Origin: Bathymodiolus brooksi | Lineage: Eukaryota > Mollusca > Bivalvia > Mytilida > Modiolidae | Direction: 5' to 3' | Assembly (NCBI GenBank): GCA_963680875.1 | Contig: OY804580.1 | Location: 94,393,353 to 94,457,352 of the forward strand | Length of the DNA stretch: 64,000 nt | Shown: piece after piece, positions 30,401-45,040 of the stretch | Layout: each line of letters starts with the position of its first letter | Numbering within the stretch: position 1 is the stretch's first letter | The notes under the pieces: model-generated | What the model was told of the DNA's origin: nothing | The model's database searches: none | The model's input: the letters and a program-made list of their open reading frames with translations, nothing else | Made by a program: the position numbers and the translations under genes

Positions 30401-33400
30401 ACCTAAAGAAAGCTTAAACAGTGATGGTCATCAATTACACTAACATAAACAAACAAACAATCACCTTTCACCTAAAGAAAGTTTAAACAGTGATGGTCAT
30501 CAATTACACTAACATCAACAAAACAAACAATCACCTCTCACCTAAAGAAAGTTTAAACAGTGATGGACAACAATTACACTAACATAAACAAAACAAACAA
30601 TCACCTCTCACCTAAAGAAAGCTTAAACAGTGATGGTCATCAATTACACTAACATAAACAACACAAACAATCACCTCTCACCTAAAGAAAGTTTAAACAG
30701 TGATGGTCATCAATTACACTAACATCAACAAAACAAACAATCACCTCTCACCTAAAGAAAGTTTAAACAATGATGGTCATCAATTACACTAACATCAACA
30801 AAACAAACAATCACCTCTCACCTAAAGAAAGTTTAAACAGTGATGGTCATCAATTACACTAACATCAACAAAACAAACAATCACCTCTCACCTAAAGAAA
30901 GTTTAAACAGTGATGGTCATCAATTACACTAACATCAACAAAACAAACAATCACCTCTCACCTAAAGAAAGCTTAAACAGTGATTGTCATCAATTACAGT
31001 AACATAAACAAAACAAACAATCACCTTTCACCTAAAGAAAGTTTAAGCAGTGATGGTCATCAATTACACTGACATAAACAAACAAACAATCACCTTTCAC
31101 CTAAAGAAAGTTTAAACAATGATGGTCATCAATTACACTAACATCAACAAAACAAACAATCACCTCTCACCTAAAGAAAGTTTAAACAGTGATGGTCATC
31201 AATTACACTAACATCAACAAAACAAACAATCACCTTTCACCTAAAGAAAGTTTAAACAGTGATTGTCATCAATTACACTGACATAAACAAACAAACAATC
31301 ACCTCTCACCTAAAGAAAGTTTAAACAGTGATGGTCATCAATTACACTAACATCAACAAAACAAACAATCACCTCTCACCTAAAGAAAGTTTAAACAATG
31401 ATGGTCATCAATTACACTAACATCAACAAAACAAACAATCACCTCTCACCTAAAGAAAGTTTAAACAGTGATGGTCATCAATTACACTAACATCAACAAA
31501 ACAAACAATCACCTTTCACCTAAAGAAAGTTTAAACAGTGATTGTCATCAATTACACTGACATAAACAAACAAACAATCACCTCTCACCTAAAGAAAGTT
31601 TAAACAGTGATGGTCATCAATTACACTAACATCAACAAAACAAACAATCACCTCTCACCTAAAGAAAGTTTAAACAGTGATGGACAACAATTACACTAAC
31701 ATCAACACAACAAACAATCACCTCTCACCTAAAGAAAGTTTAAACAGTGATGGACAACAATTACACTGACATCAACAAAACAAACAATCACCTCTCACCT
31801 AAAGAAAGTTTAAACAGTGATGGACAACAATTACACTGACATCAACAAAACAAACAATCACCTCTCACCTAAGGAAAGTTTAAACAGTAAAGGTCATCAA
31901 TTACACTGACATCAACAAAACAAACAATCACCTCTCACCTAAAGAAAGTTTAAACAGTGAAGGTCATCAATTACACTGACATCAACAAAACAAACAATCA
32001 CCTCTCACCTAAAGAAAGTTTAAACAGTAATGGTCATCAATTACACTAACATCAACAAAACAAACAATCACCTCTCACCTAAAGAAAGTTTAAACAGTGA
32101 TGGTCATCAATTACACTAACATCAACAAAACAAACAATCACCTCTCACCTAAAGAAAGTTTAAACAGTGATGGTCATCAATTACACTAACATCAACAAAA
32201 CACACAATCACCTCTCACCTAAAGAAAGTTTAAACAGTGATTGTCATCAATTACACTAACATCAACAAAACAAACAATAACCTCTCGCCTCAAGAAAGTT
32301 TAAACAGTGATTGTCATCAATTACACTAACATCAACAAAACAAACAATCACCTCACACCTAAAGAAAGTTTAAACAGTGATGGTCATCAATTACACTAAC
32401 ATAAACAACACAAACAATCACCTCTCACCTAAAGAAAGTTTAAACAGTGATGGTCATCAATTACACTAACATAAACAACACAAACAATCACCTCTCACCT
32501 AAAGAAAGTTTAAACTGTGATGGTCATCTATTACACTAACATCAACAAAACAAATAATCCCCTCTCACCTAAAGAAAGTTTAAATAGTGATGGTCATCTA
32601 TTACACTAACATCAACAAAACAAACAATCACATTTCACCTAAATAAAGTTTAAACAGTCATGGTCATCAATTACACTGACATTATCAAAACAAAACAATC
32701 ACCTCTCACCTAAAGAAAGTTTAAACAGTGATGGTCATCAATTACACTAACATCAACAAAGCAAACAATCACCTCTCACCTAAAGAAAGTTTAAACAGTG
32801 ATGGACAACAATTACACTAACATCAACACAACAAACAATCACCTCTCACCTAAAGAAAGTTTAAACAGTGATGGACAACAATTACACTGACATCAACAAA
32901 ACAAACAATCACCTCTCACCTAAAGAAAGTTTAAACAGTGATGGACAACAATTACACTGACATCAACAAAACAAACAATCACCTCTCACCTAAGGAAAGT
33001 TTAAACAGTGAAGGTCATCAATTACACTGACATCAACAAAACAAACAATCACCTCTCACCTAAAGAAAGTTTAAACAGTGATGGACAACAATTACACTGA
33101 CATCAACAAAACAAACAATCACCTCTCACCTAAAGAAAGTTTAAACAGTGATGGACAACAATTACACTGACATCAACAAAACAAACAATCACCTCTCACC
33201 TAAGGAAAGTTTAAACAGTGAAGGTCATCAATTACACTGACATCAACAAAACAAACAATCACCTCTCACCTAAAGAAAGTTTAAACAGTGAAGGTCATCA
33301 ATTACACTGACATCAACAAAACAAACAATCACCTCTCACCTAAAGAAAGTTTAAACAGTGATGGTCATCAATTACACTAACATCAACAAAACAAACAATC

Positions 33401-33413
33401 ACCTCTCACCTAA
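26924..33413 (+). repeat. 6.5-kb segmental tandem duplication, copy 1
   Basis: This is the left copy of a duplication with period 6,559 bp, starting at the A14G 'acggtg' monomer and ending just before the next one. Every landmark I checked has a partner exactly 6,559 bp downstream: the 52-bp monomer (27414), 'attatc' (28554 and 32681) and 'agtaac' (30998). It corresponds to about 94 monomers, i.e. HOR-1 plus 26. A private change CCTCAAG for CCTAAAG near 32290 and AAAGC near 32760 distinguish it from copy 2, so the copies are near-identical but not a perfect duplicate. Confidence 0.9.
27414..27465 (+). repeat. 52-bp deleted monomer, copy 5
   Basis: It has the same deletion and flanks. It lies in copy 1 of the 6.5-kb duplication. 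Confidence 0.95.
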
Positions 33414-33551
33414 AGAAAGTTTAAACGGTGATGGTCATCAATTACACTAACATCAACAAACAAACAATCACCTCACACCTAAAGAAAGTTTAAACGGTGA
33501 TGGTCATCAATTACACTAACATCAACAAACAAACAATCACCTCACACCTAA
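33414..33551 (+). repeat. Doubled 'acggtg' 69-bp monomers at a duplication junction
   Basis: Two A14G 'acggtg' monomers, each 69 bp and ending TCACACC, stand side by side (33414-33482 and 33483-33551). Other HOR-1 units have only one. Their position at the boundary of the 6,559-bp duplication suggests that this is the exchange point. The second is also the first monomer of copy 2. Confidence 0.85.
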
Positions 33552-36500
33552 AGAAAGTTTAAACAGTGATGGTCATCAATTACACTAACATCAACAAAAA
33601 AAAACAATCACCTCTCACCTAAAGAAAGTTTAAACAGTGATGGTCATCAATTACACTAACATCAACAACACAAACAATCACCTCTCACCTAAAGAAAGTT
33701 TAAACAGTGATGGTCATCAATTACACTAACATCAACAAAACAAACAATCACCTCTCACCTAAAGAAAGTTTAAACAGTGATGGTCATCAATTACACTAAC
33801 ATCAACAAAAGAAACAATCACCTCTCACCTAAAGAAAGTTTAAACAGTGATGGTCATCTATTACACTGACATAAACAAAACAAACAATCACCTCTCACCT
33901 AAAGAAAGTTTAAACAGTGATGGTCATCAATTACACTAACATCAACAACACAAGCAATCACCTCTCTCCTAAAGGTCATTAATTACACTAACATCAACAA
34001 AACAAGCAATCACATTTCACCTAAAGAAATTTTAAACAGTGATGGTCATCAATTACACTGACATCAACAAAACAAACAATCACCTATCGCCTAAAGAAAG
34101 CTTAAACAGTGATGGACAACAATTACACTGACATCAACAAAACAAACAATCACCTCTCACCTAAAGAAAGATTAAACAGTCATGGTCATCAATTACACTG
34201 ACATCAACAAAACAAACAATCACCTATCGCCTAAAGAAAGTTTAAACAGTGATGGTCATCAATTACACTAACATCAACACAACAAACAATCACCTCTCAC
34301 CTAAAGAAAGCTTAAACAGTGATGGACAACAATTACACTGACATCAACAAAACAAACAATCACCTCTCACCTAAAGAAAGTTTAAACAGTGATGGACAAC
34401 AATTACACTGACATCAACAAAACAAACAATCACCTCTCACCTAAGGAAAGTTTAAACAGTGAAGGTCATCAATTACACTGACATCAACAAAACAAACAAT
34501 CACCTCTCACCTAAAGAAAAATTAAACAGTGATGGTCATCAATTACACTGACATAAACAAAACAAACAATCACCTCTCACCTAAAGAAAGTTTACACAGT
34601 GAAGGTCATCAATTACACTAACATCAACAAAACAAACAATCACCTCTCACCTAAAGAAAGTTTAAACAGTGATGGTCATCAATTACACTGATATCAACAA
34701 AACAAACAATCACCTCTCACCTAAAGAAAGTTTAAACAGTAATGGTCATCAATTACACTGATATCAACAAAACAAACAATCCCCTCTCACCTAAAGAAAG
34801 TTTAAATAGTGATGGTCATCTATTACACTAACATCAACAAAACAAACAATCACATTTCACCTAAATAAAGTTTAAACAGTCATGGTCATCAATTACACTG
34901 ACATCAACAAAACAAACAATCACCTCTCACCTAAAGAAAGTTTAAACTGTGATGGTCATCTATTACACTAACATCAACACAACAAACAATCCCCTCTCAC
35001 CTAAAGAAAGTTTAAATAGTGATGGTCATCTATTACACTAACATCAACAAAACAAACAATCACATTTCACCTAAATAAAGTTTAAACAGTCATGGTCATC
35101 AATTACACTGACATTATCAAAACAAAACAATGACCTCTCACCTAAAGAAAGTTTAAACAGTGATGGTCATCAATTACACTAACATCAACAAAACAAACAA
35201 TCACCTCTCACCTAAAGAAAGTTTAAACAGTGATGGACAACAATTACACTAACATCAACACAACAAACAATCACCTCTCACCTAAAGAAAGTTTAAACAG
35301 TGATGGACAACAATTACACTGACATCAACAAAACAAACAATCACCTCTCACCTAAAGAAAGTTTAAACAGTGATGGACAACAATTACACTGACATCAACA
35401 AAGCAAACAATCACCTCTCACCTAAGGAAAGTTTAAACAGTGAAGGTCATCAATTACACTGACATCAACAAAACAAACAATCACCTCTCACCTAAAGAAA
35501 GTTTAAACAGTGATGGACAACAATTACACTAACATCAACACAACAAGCAATCACCTCTCACCTAAAGAAAGTTTAAACAGTGATGGTCATCAATTACACT
35601 AACATCAACAAAACAAACAATCACCTCTCACCTAAAGAAAAATTAAACAGTGATGGTCATCAATTACACTGACATAAACAAAACAAACAATCACCTCTCA
35701 CCTAAAGAAAGTTTACACAGTGAAGGTCATCAATTACACTAACATCAACAAAACCAACAATCACCTCTCACCTAAAGAAAGTTTAAACAGTGATGGTCAT
35801 CAATTACACTAACATCAACAAAACAAACAATCACCTCTCACCTAAAGAAAGTTTAAACAGTGATGGACAACAATTACACTAACATCAACACAACAAACAA
35901 TCACCTCTCACCTAAAGAAAGTTTAAACAGTGATGGACAACAATTACACTGACATCAACAAAACAAACAATCACCTCTCACCTAAAGAAAGTTTAAACAG
36001 TGATGGACAACAATTACACTGACATCAACAAAACAAACAATCACCTCTCACCTAAGGAAAGTTTAAACAGTGAAGGTCATCAATTACACTGACATCAACA
36101 AAACAAACAATCACCTCTCACCTAAAGAAAGTTTAAACAGTGAAGGTCATCAATTACACTGACATCAACAAAACAAACAATCACCTCTCACCTAAAGAAA
36201 GTTTAAACAGTGATGGTCATCAATTACACTAACATCAACAAAACAAACAATCACCTCTCACCTAAAGAAAGTTTAAACAGTGATGGTCATCAATTACACT
36301 AACATCAACAAAACCAACAATCACCTCTCACCTAAAGAAAGTTTAAACAGTGATTGTCATCAATTACACTAACATCAACAAAACAAACAATAACCTCTCA
36401 CCTAAAGAAAGTTTAAACAGTGATGGTCATCAATTACACTAACATCAACAAAACAAACAATCACCTCTCACCTAAAGAAAGTTTAAACAGTGATGGTCAT

Positions 36501-39500
36501 CAATTACACTAACATCAACAAAACCAACAATCACCTCTCACCTAAAGAAAGTTTAAACAGTGATTGTCATCAATTACACTAACATCAACAAAACAAACAA
36601 TAACCTCTCGCCTAAAGAAAGTTTAAACAGTGATTGTCATCAATTACACTAACATCAACAAAACAAACAATCACCTCACACCTAAAGAAAGTTTAAACAG
36701 TGATGGTCATCAATTACACTAACATAAACAACACAAACAATCACCTCTCACCTAAAGAAAGTTTAAACAGTGATGGTCATCAATTACACTAACATAAACA
36801 ACACAAACAATCACCTCTCACCTAAAGAAAGTTTAAACAGTGATGGTCATCAATTACACTAACATCAACAAAACAAACAATCACCTCTCACCTAAAGAAA
36901 GTTTAAACAGTGATGGTCATCAATTACACTAACATCAACAAAACAAACAATCACCTCTCACCTAAAGAAAGCTTAAACAGTGATGGTCATCAATTACACT
37001 AACATAAACAAACAAACAATCACCTTTCACCTAAAGAAAGTTTAAACAGTGATGGTCATCAATTACACTAACATCAACAAAACAAACAATCACCTCTCAC
37101 CTAAAGAAAGTTTAAACAGTGATGGACAACAATTACACTAACATAAACAAAACAAACAATCACCTCTCACCTAAAGAAAGCTTAAACAGTGATGGTCATC
37201 AATTACACTAACATAAACAACACAAACAATCACCTCTCACCTAAAGAAAGTTTAAACAGTGATGGTCATCAATTACACTAACATCAACAAAACAAACAAT
37301 CACCTCTCACCTAAAGAAAGTTTAAACAATGATGGTCATCAATTACACTAACATCAACAAAACAAACAATCACCTCTCACCTAAAGAAAGTTTAAACAGT
37401 GATGGTCATCAATTACACTAACATCAACAAAACAAACAATCACCTCTCACCTAAAGAAAGTTTAAACAGTGATGGTCATCAATTACACTAACATCAACAA
37501 AACAAACAATCACCTCTCACCTAAAGAAAGCTTAAACAGTGATTGTCATCAATTACAGTAACATAAACAAAACAAACAATCACCTTTCACCTAAAGAAAG
37601 TTTAAGCAGTGATGGTCATCAATTACACTGACATAAACAAACAAACAATCACCTTTCACCTAAAGAAAGTTTAAACAATGATGGTCATCAATTACACTAA
37701 CATCAACAAAACAAACAATCACCTCTCACCTAAAGAAAGTTTAAACAGTGATGGTCATCAATTACACTAACATCAACAAAACAAACAATCACCTTTCACC
37801 TAAAGAAAGTTTAAACAGTGATTGTCATCAATTACACTGACATAAACAAACAAACAATCACCTCTCACCTAAAGAAAGTTTAAACAGTGATGGTCATCAA
37901 TTACACTAACATCAACAAAACAAACAATCACCTCTCACCTAAAGAAAGTTTAAACAATGATGGTCATCAATTACACTAACATCAACAAAACAAACAATCA
38001 CCTCTCACCTAAAGAAAGTTTAAACAGTGATGGTCATCAATTACACTAACATCAACAAAACAAACAATCACCTTTCACCTAAAGAAAGTTTAAACAGTGA
38101 TTGTCATCAATTACACTGACATAAACAAACAAACAATCACCTCTCACCTAAAGAAAGTTTAAACAGTGATGGTCATCAATTACACTAACATCAACAAAAC
38201 AAACAATCACCTCTCACCTAAAGAAAGTTTAAACAGTGATGGACAACAATTACACTAACATCAACACAACAAACAATCACCTCTCACCTAAAGAAAGTTT
38301 AAACAGTGATGGACAACAATTACACTGACATCAACAAAACAAACAATCACCTCTCACCTAAAGAAAGTTTAAACAGTGATGGACAACAATTACACTGACA
38401 TCAACAAAACAAACAATCACCTCTCACCTAAGGAAAGTTTAAACAGTAAAGGTCATCAATTACACTGACATCAACAAAACAAACAATCACCTCTCACCTA
38501 AAGAAAGTTTAAACAGTGAAGGTCATCAATTACACTGACATCAACAAAACAAACAATCACCTCTCACCTAAAGAAAGTTTAAACAGTAATGGTCATCAAT
38601 TACACTAACATCAACAAAACAAACAATCACCTCTCACCTAAAGAAAGTTTAAACAGTGATGGTCATCAATTACACTAACATCAACAAAACAAACAATCAC
38701 CTCTCACCTAAAGAAAGTTTAAACAGTGATGGTCATCAATTACACTAACATCAACAAAACACACAATCACCTCTCACCTAAAGAAAGTTTAAACAGTGAT
38801 TGTCATCAATTACACTAACATCAACAAAACAAACAATAACCTCTCGCCTAAAGAAAGTTTAAACAGTGATTGTCATCAATTACACTAACATCAACAAAAC
38901 AAACAATCACCTCACACCTAAAGAAAGTTTAAACAGTGATGGTCATCAATTACACTAACATAAACAACACAAACAATCACCTCTCACCTAAAGAAAGTTT
39001 AAACAGTGATGGTCATCAATTACACTAACATAAACAACACAAACAATCACCTCTCACCTAAAGAAAGTTTAAACTGTGATGGTCATCTATTACACTAACA
39101 TCAACAAAACAAATAATCCCCTCTCACCTAAAGAAAGTTTAAATAGTGATGGTCATCTATTACACTAACATCAACAAAACAAACAATCACATTTCACCTA
39201 AATAAAGTTTAAACAGTCATGGTCATCAATTACACTGACATTATCAAAACAAAACAATCACCTCTCACCTAAAGAAAGTTTAAACAGTGATGGTCATCAA
39301 TTACACTAACATCAACAAAACAAACAATCACCTCTCACCTAAAGAAAGTTTAAACAGTGATGGACAACAATTACACTAACATCAACACAACAAACAATCA
39401 CCTCTCACCTAAAGAAAGTTTAAACAGTGATGGACAACAATTACACTGACATCAACAAAACAAACAATCACCTCTCACCTAAAGAAAGTTTAAACAGTGA

Positions 39501-39972
39501 TGGACAACAATTACACTGACATCAACAAAACAAACAATCACCTCTCACCTAAGGAAAGTTTAAACAGTGAAGGTCATCAATTACACTGACATCAACAAAA
39601 CAAACAATCACCTCTCACCTAAAGAAAGTTTAAACAGTGATGGACAACAATTACACTGACATCAACAAAACAAACAATCACCTCTCACCTAAAGAAAGTT
39701 TAAACAGTGATGGACAACAATTACACTGACATCAACAAAACAAACAATCACCTCTCACCTAAGGAAAGTTTAAACAGTGAAGGTCATCAATTACACTGAC
39801 ATCAACAAAACAAACAATCACCTCTCACCTAAAGAAAGTTTAAACAGTGAAGGTCATCAATTACACTGACATCAACAAAACAAACAATCACCTCTCACCT
39901 AAAGAAAGTTTAAACAGTGATGGTCATCAATTACACTAACATCAACAAAACAAACAATCACCTCTCACCTAA
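33483..39972 (+). repeat. 6.5-kb segmental tandem duplication, copy 2
   Basis: This is the right copy of the 6,559-bp-period duplication, with landmarks at 33973 (52-bp monomer), 35113 and 39240 ('attatc') and 37557 ('agtaac'). The match to copy 1 ends near 39972. Copy 1 continues at 33414 with the 'acggtg' monomer, while copy 2 continues with a consensus monomer and then a further central block ('agtaac' at 40984). The low number of differences I saw while reading suggests a recent event compared with the divergence between HOR-1 units. Confidence 0.9.
33973..34024 (+). repeat. 52-bp deleted monomer, copy 6
   Basis: It has the same deletion and flanks. It lies in copy 2 of the 6.5-kb duplication, exactly 6,559 bp from copy 5. 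Confidence 0.95.
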
Positions 39973-41857
39973 AGAAAGTTTAAACAGTGATGGTCATCAA
40001 TTACACTAACATCAACAAAACAAACAATCACCTCTCACCTAAAGAAAGTTTAAACAGTGATGGTCATCAATTACACTAACATCAACAAAACACACAATCA
40101 CCTCTCACCTAAAGAAAGTTTAAACAGTGATTGTCATCAATTACACTAACATCAACAAAACAAACAATAACCTCTCGCCTAAAGAAAGTTTAAACAGTGA
40201 TTGTCATCAATTACACTAACATCAACAAAACAAACAATCACCTCACACCTAAAGAAAGTTTAAACAGTGATGGTCATCAATTACACTAACATAAACAACA
40301 CAAACAATCACCTCTCACCTAAAGAAAGTTTAAACAGTGATGGTCATCAATTACACTAACATAAACAACACAAACAATCACCTCTCACCTAAAGAAAGTT
40401 TAAACAGTGATGGTCATCAATTACACTAACATCAACAAAACAAACAATCACCTCTCACCTAAAGAAAGTTTAAACAGTGATGGTCATCAATTACACTAAC
40501 ATCAACAAAACAAACAATCACCTCTCACCTAAAGAAAGCTTAAACAGTGATGGTCATCAATTACACTAACATAAACAAACAAACAATCACCTTTCACCTA
40601 AAGAAAGTTTAAACAGTGATGGTCATCAATTACACTAACATCAACAAAACAAACAATCACCTCTCACCTAAAGAAAGTTTAAACAGTGATGGACAACAAT
40701 TACACTAACATAAACAAAACAAACAATCACCTCTCACCTAAAGAAAGCTTAAACAGTGATGGTCATCAATTACACTAACATAAACAACACAAACAATCAC
40801 CTCTCACCTAAAGAAAGTTTAAACAGTGATGGTCATCAATTACACTAACATCAACAAAACAAACAATCACCTCTCACCTAAAGAAAGTTTAAACAGTGAT
40901 GGTCATCAATTACACTAACATCAACAAAACAAACAATCACCTCTCACCTAAAGAAAGCTTAAACAGTGATTGTCATCAATTACAGTAACATAAACAAAAC
41001 AAACAATCACCTTTCACCTAAAGAAAGTTTAAGCAGTGATGGTCATCAATTACACTGACATAAACAAACAAACAATCACCTTTCACCTAAAGAAAGTTTA
41101 AACAATGATGGTCATCAATTACACTAACATCAACAAAACAAACAATCACCTCTCACCTAAAGAAAGTTTAAACAGTGATGGTCATCAATTACACTAACAT
41201 CAACAAAACAAACAATCACCTTTCACCTAAAGAAAGTTTAAACAGTGATTGTCATCAATTACACTGACATAAACAAACAAACAATCACCTCTCACCTAAA
41301 GAAAGTTTAAACAGTGATGGTCATCAATTACACTAACATCAACAAAACAAACAATCACCTCTCACCTAAAGAAAGTTTAAACAATGATGGTCATCAATTA
41401 CACTAACATCAACAAAACAAACAATCACCTCTCACCTAAAGAAAGTTTAAACAGTGATGGTCATCAATTACACTAACATCAACAAAACAAACAATCACCT
41501 CTCACCTAAAGAAAGTTTAAACAGTGATTGTCATCAATTACACTGACATAAACAAACAAACAATCACCTCTCACCTAAAGAAAGTTTAAACAGTGATGGT
41601 CATCAATTACACTAACATCAACAAAACAAACAATCACCTCTCACCTAAAGAAAGTTTAAACAGTGATGGTCATCAATTACACTAACATCAACAAAACAAA
41701 CAATCACCTCACACCTAAAGAAAGTTTAAACAGTGATGGTCATCAATTACACTAACATCAACAAAACAAACAATCACCTCTCACCTAAAGAAAGTTTAAA
41801 CGGTGATGGTCATCAATTACACTAACATCAACAAACAAACAATCACCTCACACCTAA
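39973..41857 (+). repeat. Additional central-block segment of HOR-1
   Basis: This stretch follows copy 2 of the 6.5-kb duplication. It holds the series AACAACAC pair, AAGCTT/69-bp, GACAAC, AAGCTT, 'agtaac' (40984, the last example in the window), AGCAGTG/69-bp, AACAATG, GATTG/69-bp copies and 'acggtg'. It makes the interval between the 52-bp monomers at 33973 and 42279 the longest of HOR-1 proper, 8,306 bp or 119 monomers. One GATTG monomer here is preceded by TCTCACC where other units have TTTCACC (about 41500). Confidence 0.85.
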
Positions 41858-42278
41858 AGAAAGTTTAAACAGTGATGGTCATCAATTACACTAACATCAA
41901 CAAAAAAAAACAATCACCTCTCACCTAAAGAAAGTTTAAACAGTGATGGTCATCAATTACACTAACATCAACAACACAAACAATCACCTCTCACCTAAAG
42001 AAAGTTTAAACAGTGATGGTCATCAATTACACTAACATCAACAAAACAAACAATCACCTCTCACCTAAAGAAAGTTTAAACAGTGATGGTCATCAATTAC
42101 ACTAACATCAACAAAAGAAACAATCACCTCTCACCTAAAGAAAGTTTAAACAGTGATGGTCATCTATTACACTGACATAAACAAAACAAACAATCACCTC
42201 TCACCTAAAGAAAGTTTAAACAGTGATGGTCATCAATTACACTAACATCAACAACACAAGCAATCACCTCTCTCCTAA

Positions 42279-42330
42279 AGGTCATTAATTACACTAACAT
42301 CAACAAAACAAGCAATCACATTTCACCTAA
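42279..42330 (+). repeat. 52-bp deleted monomer, copy 7
   Basis: It has the same deletion and flanks. The following monomers differ from earlier units: AGATTA with CAGTGATGG replaces AGATTA with CAGTCATGG. Confidence 0.95.
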
Positions 42331-44988
42331 AGAAATTTTAAACAGTGATGGTCATCAATTACACTGACATCAACAAAACAAACAATCACCTCTCACCTAA
42401 AGAAAGATTAAACAGTGATGGTCATCAATTACACTGACATCAACAAAACAAACAATCACCTATCGCCTAAAGAAAGTTTAAACAGTGATGGACAACAATT
42501 ACACTGACATCAACAAAACAAACAATCACCTCTCACCTAAAGAAAGATTAAACAGTGATGGTCATCAATTACACTGACATCAACAAAACAAACAATCACC
42601 TATCGCCTAAAGAAAGTTTAAACAGTGATGGTCATCAATTACACTAACATCAACACAACAAACAATCACCTCTCACCTAAAGAAAGTTTAAACAGTGATG
42701 GACAACAATTACACTGACATCAACAAAACAAACAATCACCTCTCACCTAAAGAACGTTTAAACAGTGATGGACAACAATTACACTGACATCAACAAAACA
42801 AACAATCACCTCTCACCTAAGGAAAGTTTAAACAGTGAAGGTCATCAATTACACTGACATCAATAAAACAAACAATCACCTCTCACCTAAAGAAAAATTA
42901 AACAGTGATGGTCATCAATTACACTGACATAAACAAAAGAAACAATCACCTCTCACCTAAAGAAAGTTTACACAGTGAAGGTCATCAATTACACTAACAT
43001 CAACAAAACAAACAATCACCTCTCACCTAAAGAAAGTTTAAACAGTGATGGTCATCAATTACACTGATATCAACAAAACAAACAATCACCTCTCACCTAA
43101 AGAAAGTTTAAACAGTGATGGTCATCAATTACACTGATATCAACAAAACAAACAATCCCCTCTCACCTAAAGAAAGTTTAAATAGTGATGGTCATCTATT
43201 ACACTAACATCAACAAAACAAACAATCACATTTCACCTAAATAAAGTTTAAACAGTCATGGTCATCAATTACACTGACATCAACAAAACAAACAATCACC
43301 TCTCACCTAAAGAAAGTTTAAACTGTGATGGTCATCTATTACACTAACATCAACAAAACAAACAATCCCCTCTCACCTAAAGAAAGTTTAAATAGTGATG
43401 GTCATCTATTACACTAACATCAACAAAACAAACAATCACATTTCACCTTAATAAAGTTTAAACAGTCATGGTCATCAATTACACTGACATTATCAAAACA
43501 AACAATCACCTCTCACCTAAAGAAAGTTTAAACAGTGATGGTCATCAATTACACTAACATCAACAAAACAAACAATCACCTCTCACCTAAAGAAAGTTTA
43601 AACAGTGATGGACAACAATTACACTAACATCAACACAACAAACAATCACCTCTCACCTAAAGAAAGTTTAAACAGTGATGGACAACAATTACACTGACAT
43701 CAACAAAACAAACAATCACCTCTCACCTAAAGAAAGTTTAAACAGTGATGGACAACAATTACACTGACATCAACAAAACAAACAATCACCTCTCACCTAA
43801 AGAAAGTTTAAACAGTGATGGACAACAATTACACTAACATCAACACAACAAGCAATCACCTCTCACCTAAAGAAAGTTTAAACAGTGATGGTCATCAATT
43901 ACACTAACATCAACAAAACAAACAATCACCTTTCACCTAAAGAAAGTTTAAACAGTGATTGTCATCAATTACACTGACATAAACAAACAAACAATCACCT
44001 CTCACCTAAAGAAAGTTTAAACAGTGATGGTCATCAATTATACTAACATCAACAAAACAAACAATCACCTCTCACCTAAAGAAAGTTTAAACAATGATGG
44101 TCATCAATTACACTAACATCAACAAAACAAACAATCACCTCTCACCTAAAGAAAGTTTAAACAGTGATGGTCATCAATTACACTAACATCAACAAAACAA
44201 ACAATCACCTTTCACCTAAAGAAAGTTTAAACAGTGAGTGTCATCAATTACACTGACATAAACAAACAAACAATCACCTCTCACCTAAAGAAAGTTTAAA
44301 CAGTGATGGTCATCAATTACACTAACATCAACAAAACAAACAATCACCTCTCACCTAAAGAAAGTTTAAACAGTGATGGTCATCAATTACACTAACATCA
44401 ACAAAACAAACAATCACCTCACACCTAAAGAAAGTTTAAACAGTGATGGTCATCAATTACACTAACATCAACAAAACAAACAATCACCTCTCACCTAAAG
44501 AAAGTTTAAACGGTGATGGTTATCAATTACACTAACATCAACAAACAAACAATCACCTCACACCTAAAGAAAGTTTAAACAGTGATGGTCATCAATTACA
44601 CTAACATCAACAAAAAAAACCAATCACCTCTCACCTAAAGAAAGTTTAAATAGTGATGGTCATCAATTACACTAACATCAACAACACAAACAATCACCTC
44701 TCACCTAAAGAAAGTTTAAACAGTGATGGTCATCAATTACACTAACATCAACAAAACAAACAATCACCTCTCACCTAAAGAAAGTTTAAACAGTGATGGT
44801 CATCAATTACACTAACATCAACAAAAGAAACAATCACCTCTCACCTAAAGAAAGTTTAAACAGTGATGGTCATCTATTACACTGACATAAACAAAACAAA
44901 CAATCACCTCTCACCTAAAGAAAGTTTAAACAGTGATGGTCATCAATTACACTAACATCAACAACACAAGCAATCACCTCTCTCCTAA

Positions 44989-45040
44989 AGGTCATTAATT
45001 ACACTAACATCAACAAAACAAGCAATCACATTTCACCTAA
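44989..45040 (+). repeat. 52-bp deleted monomer, copy 8
   Basis: It has the same deletion and flanks. It lies only 2,710 bp (39 monomers) after copy 7, in a contracted unit. Confidence 0.95.
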
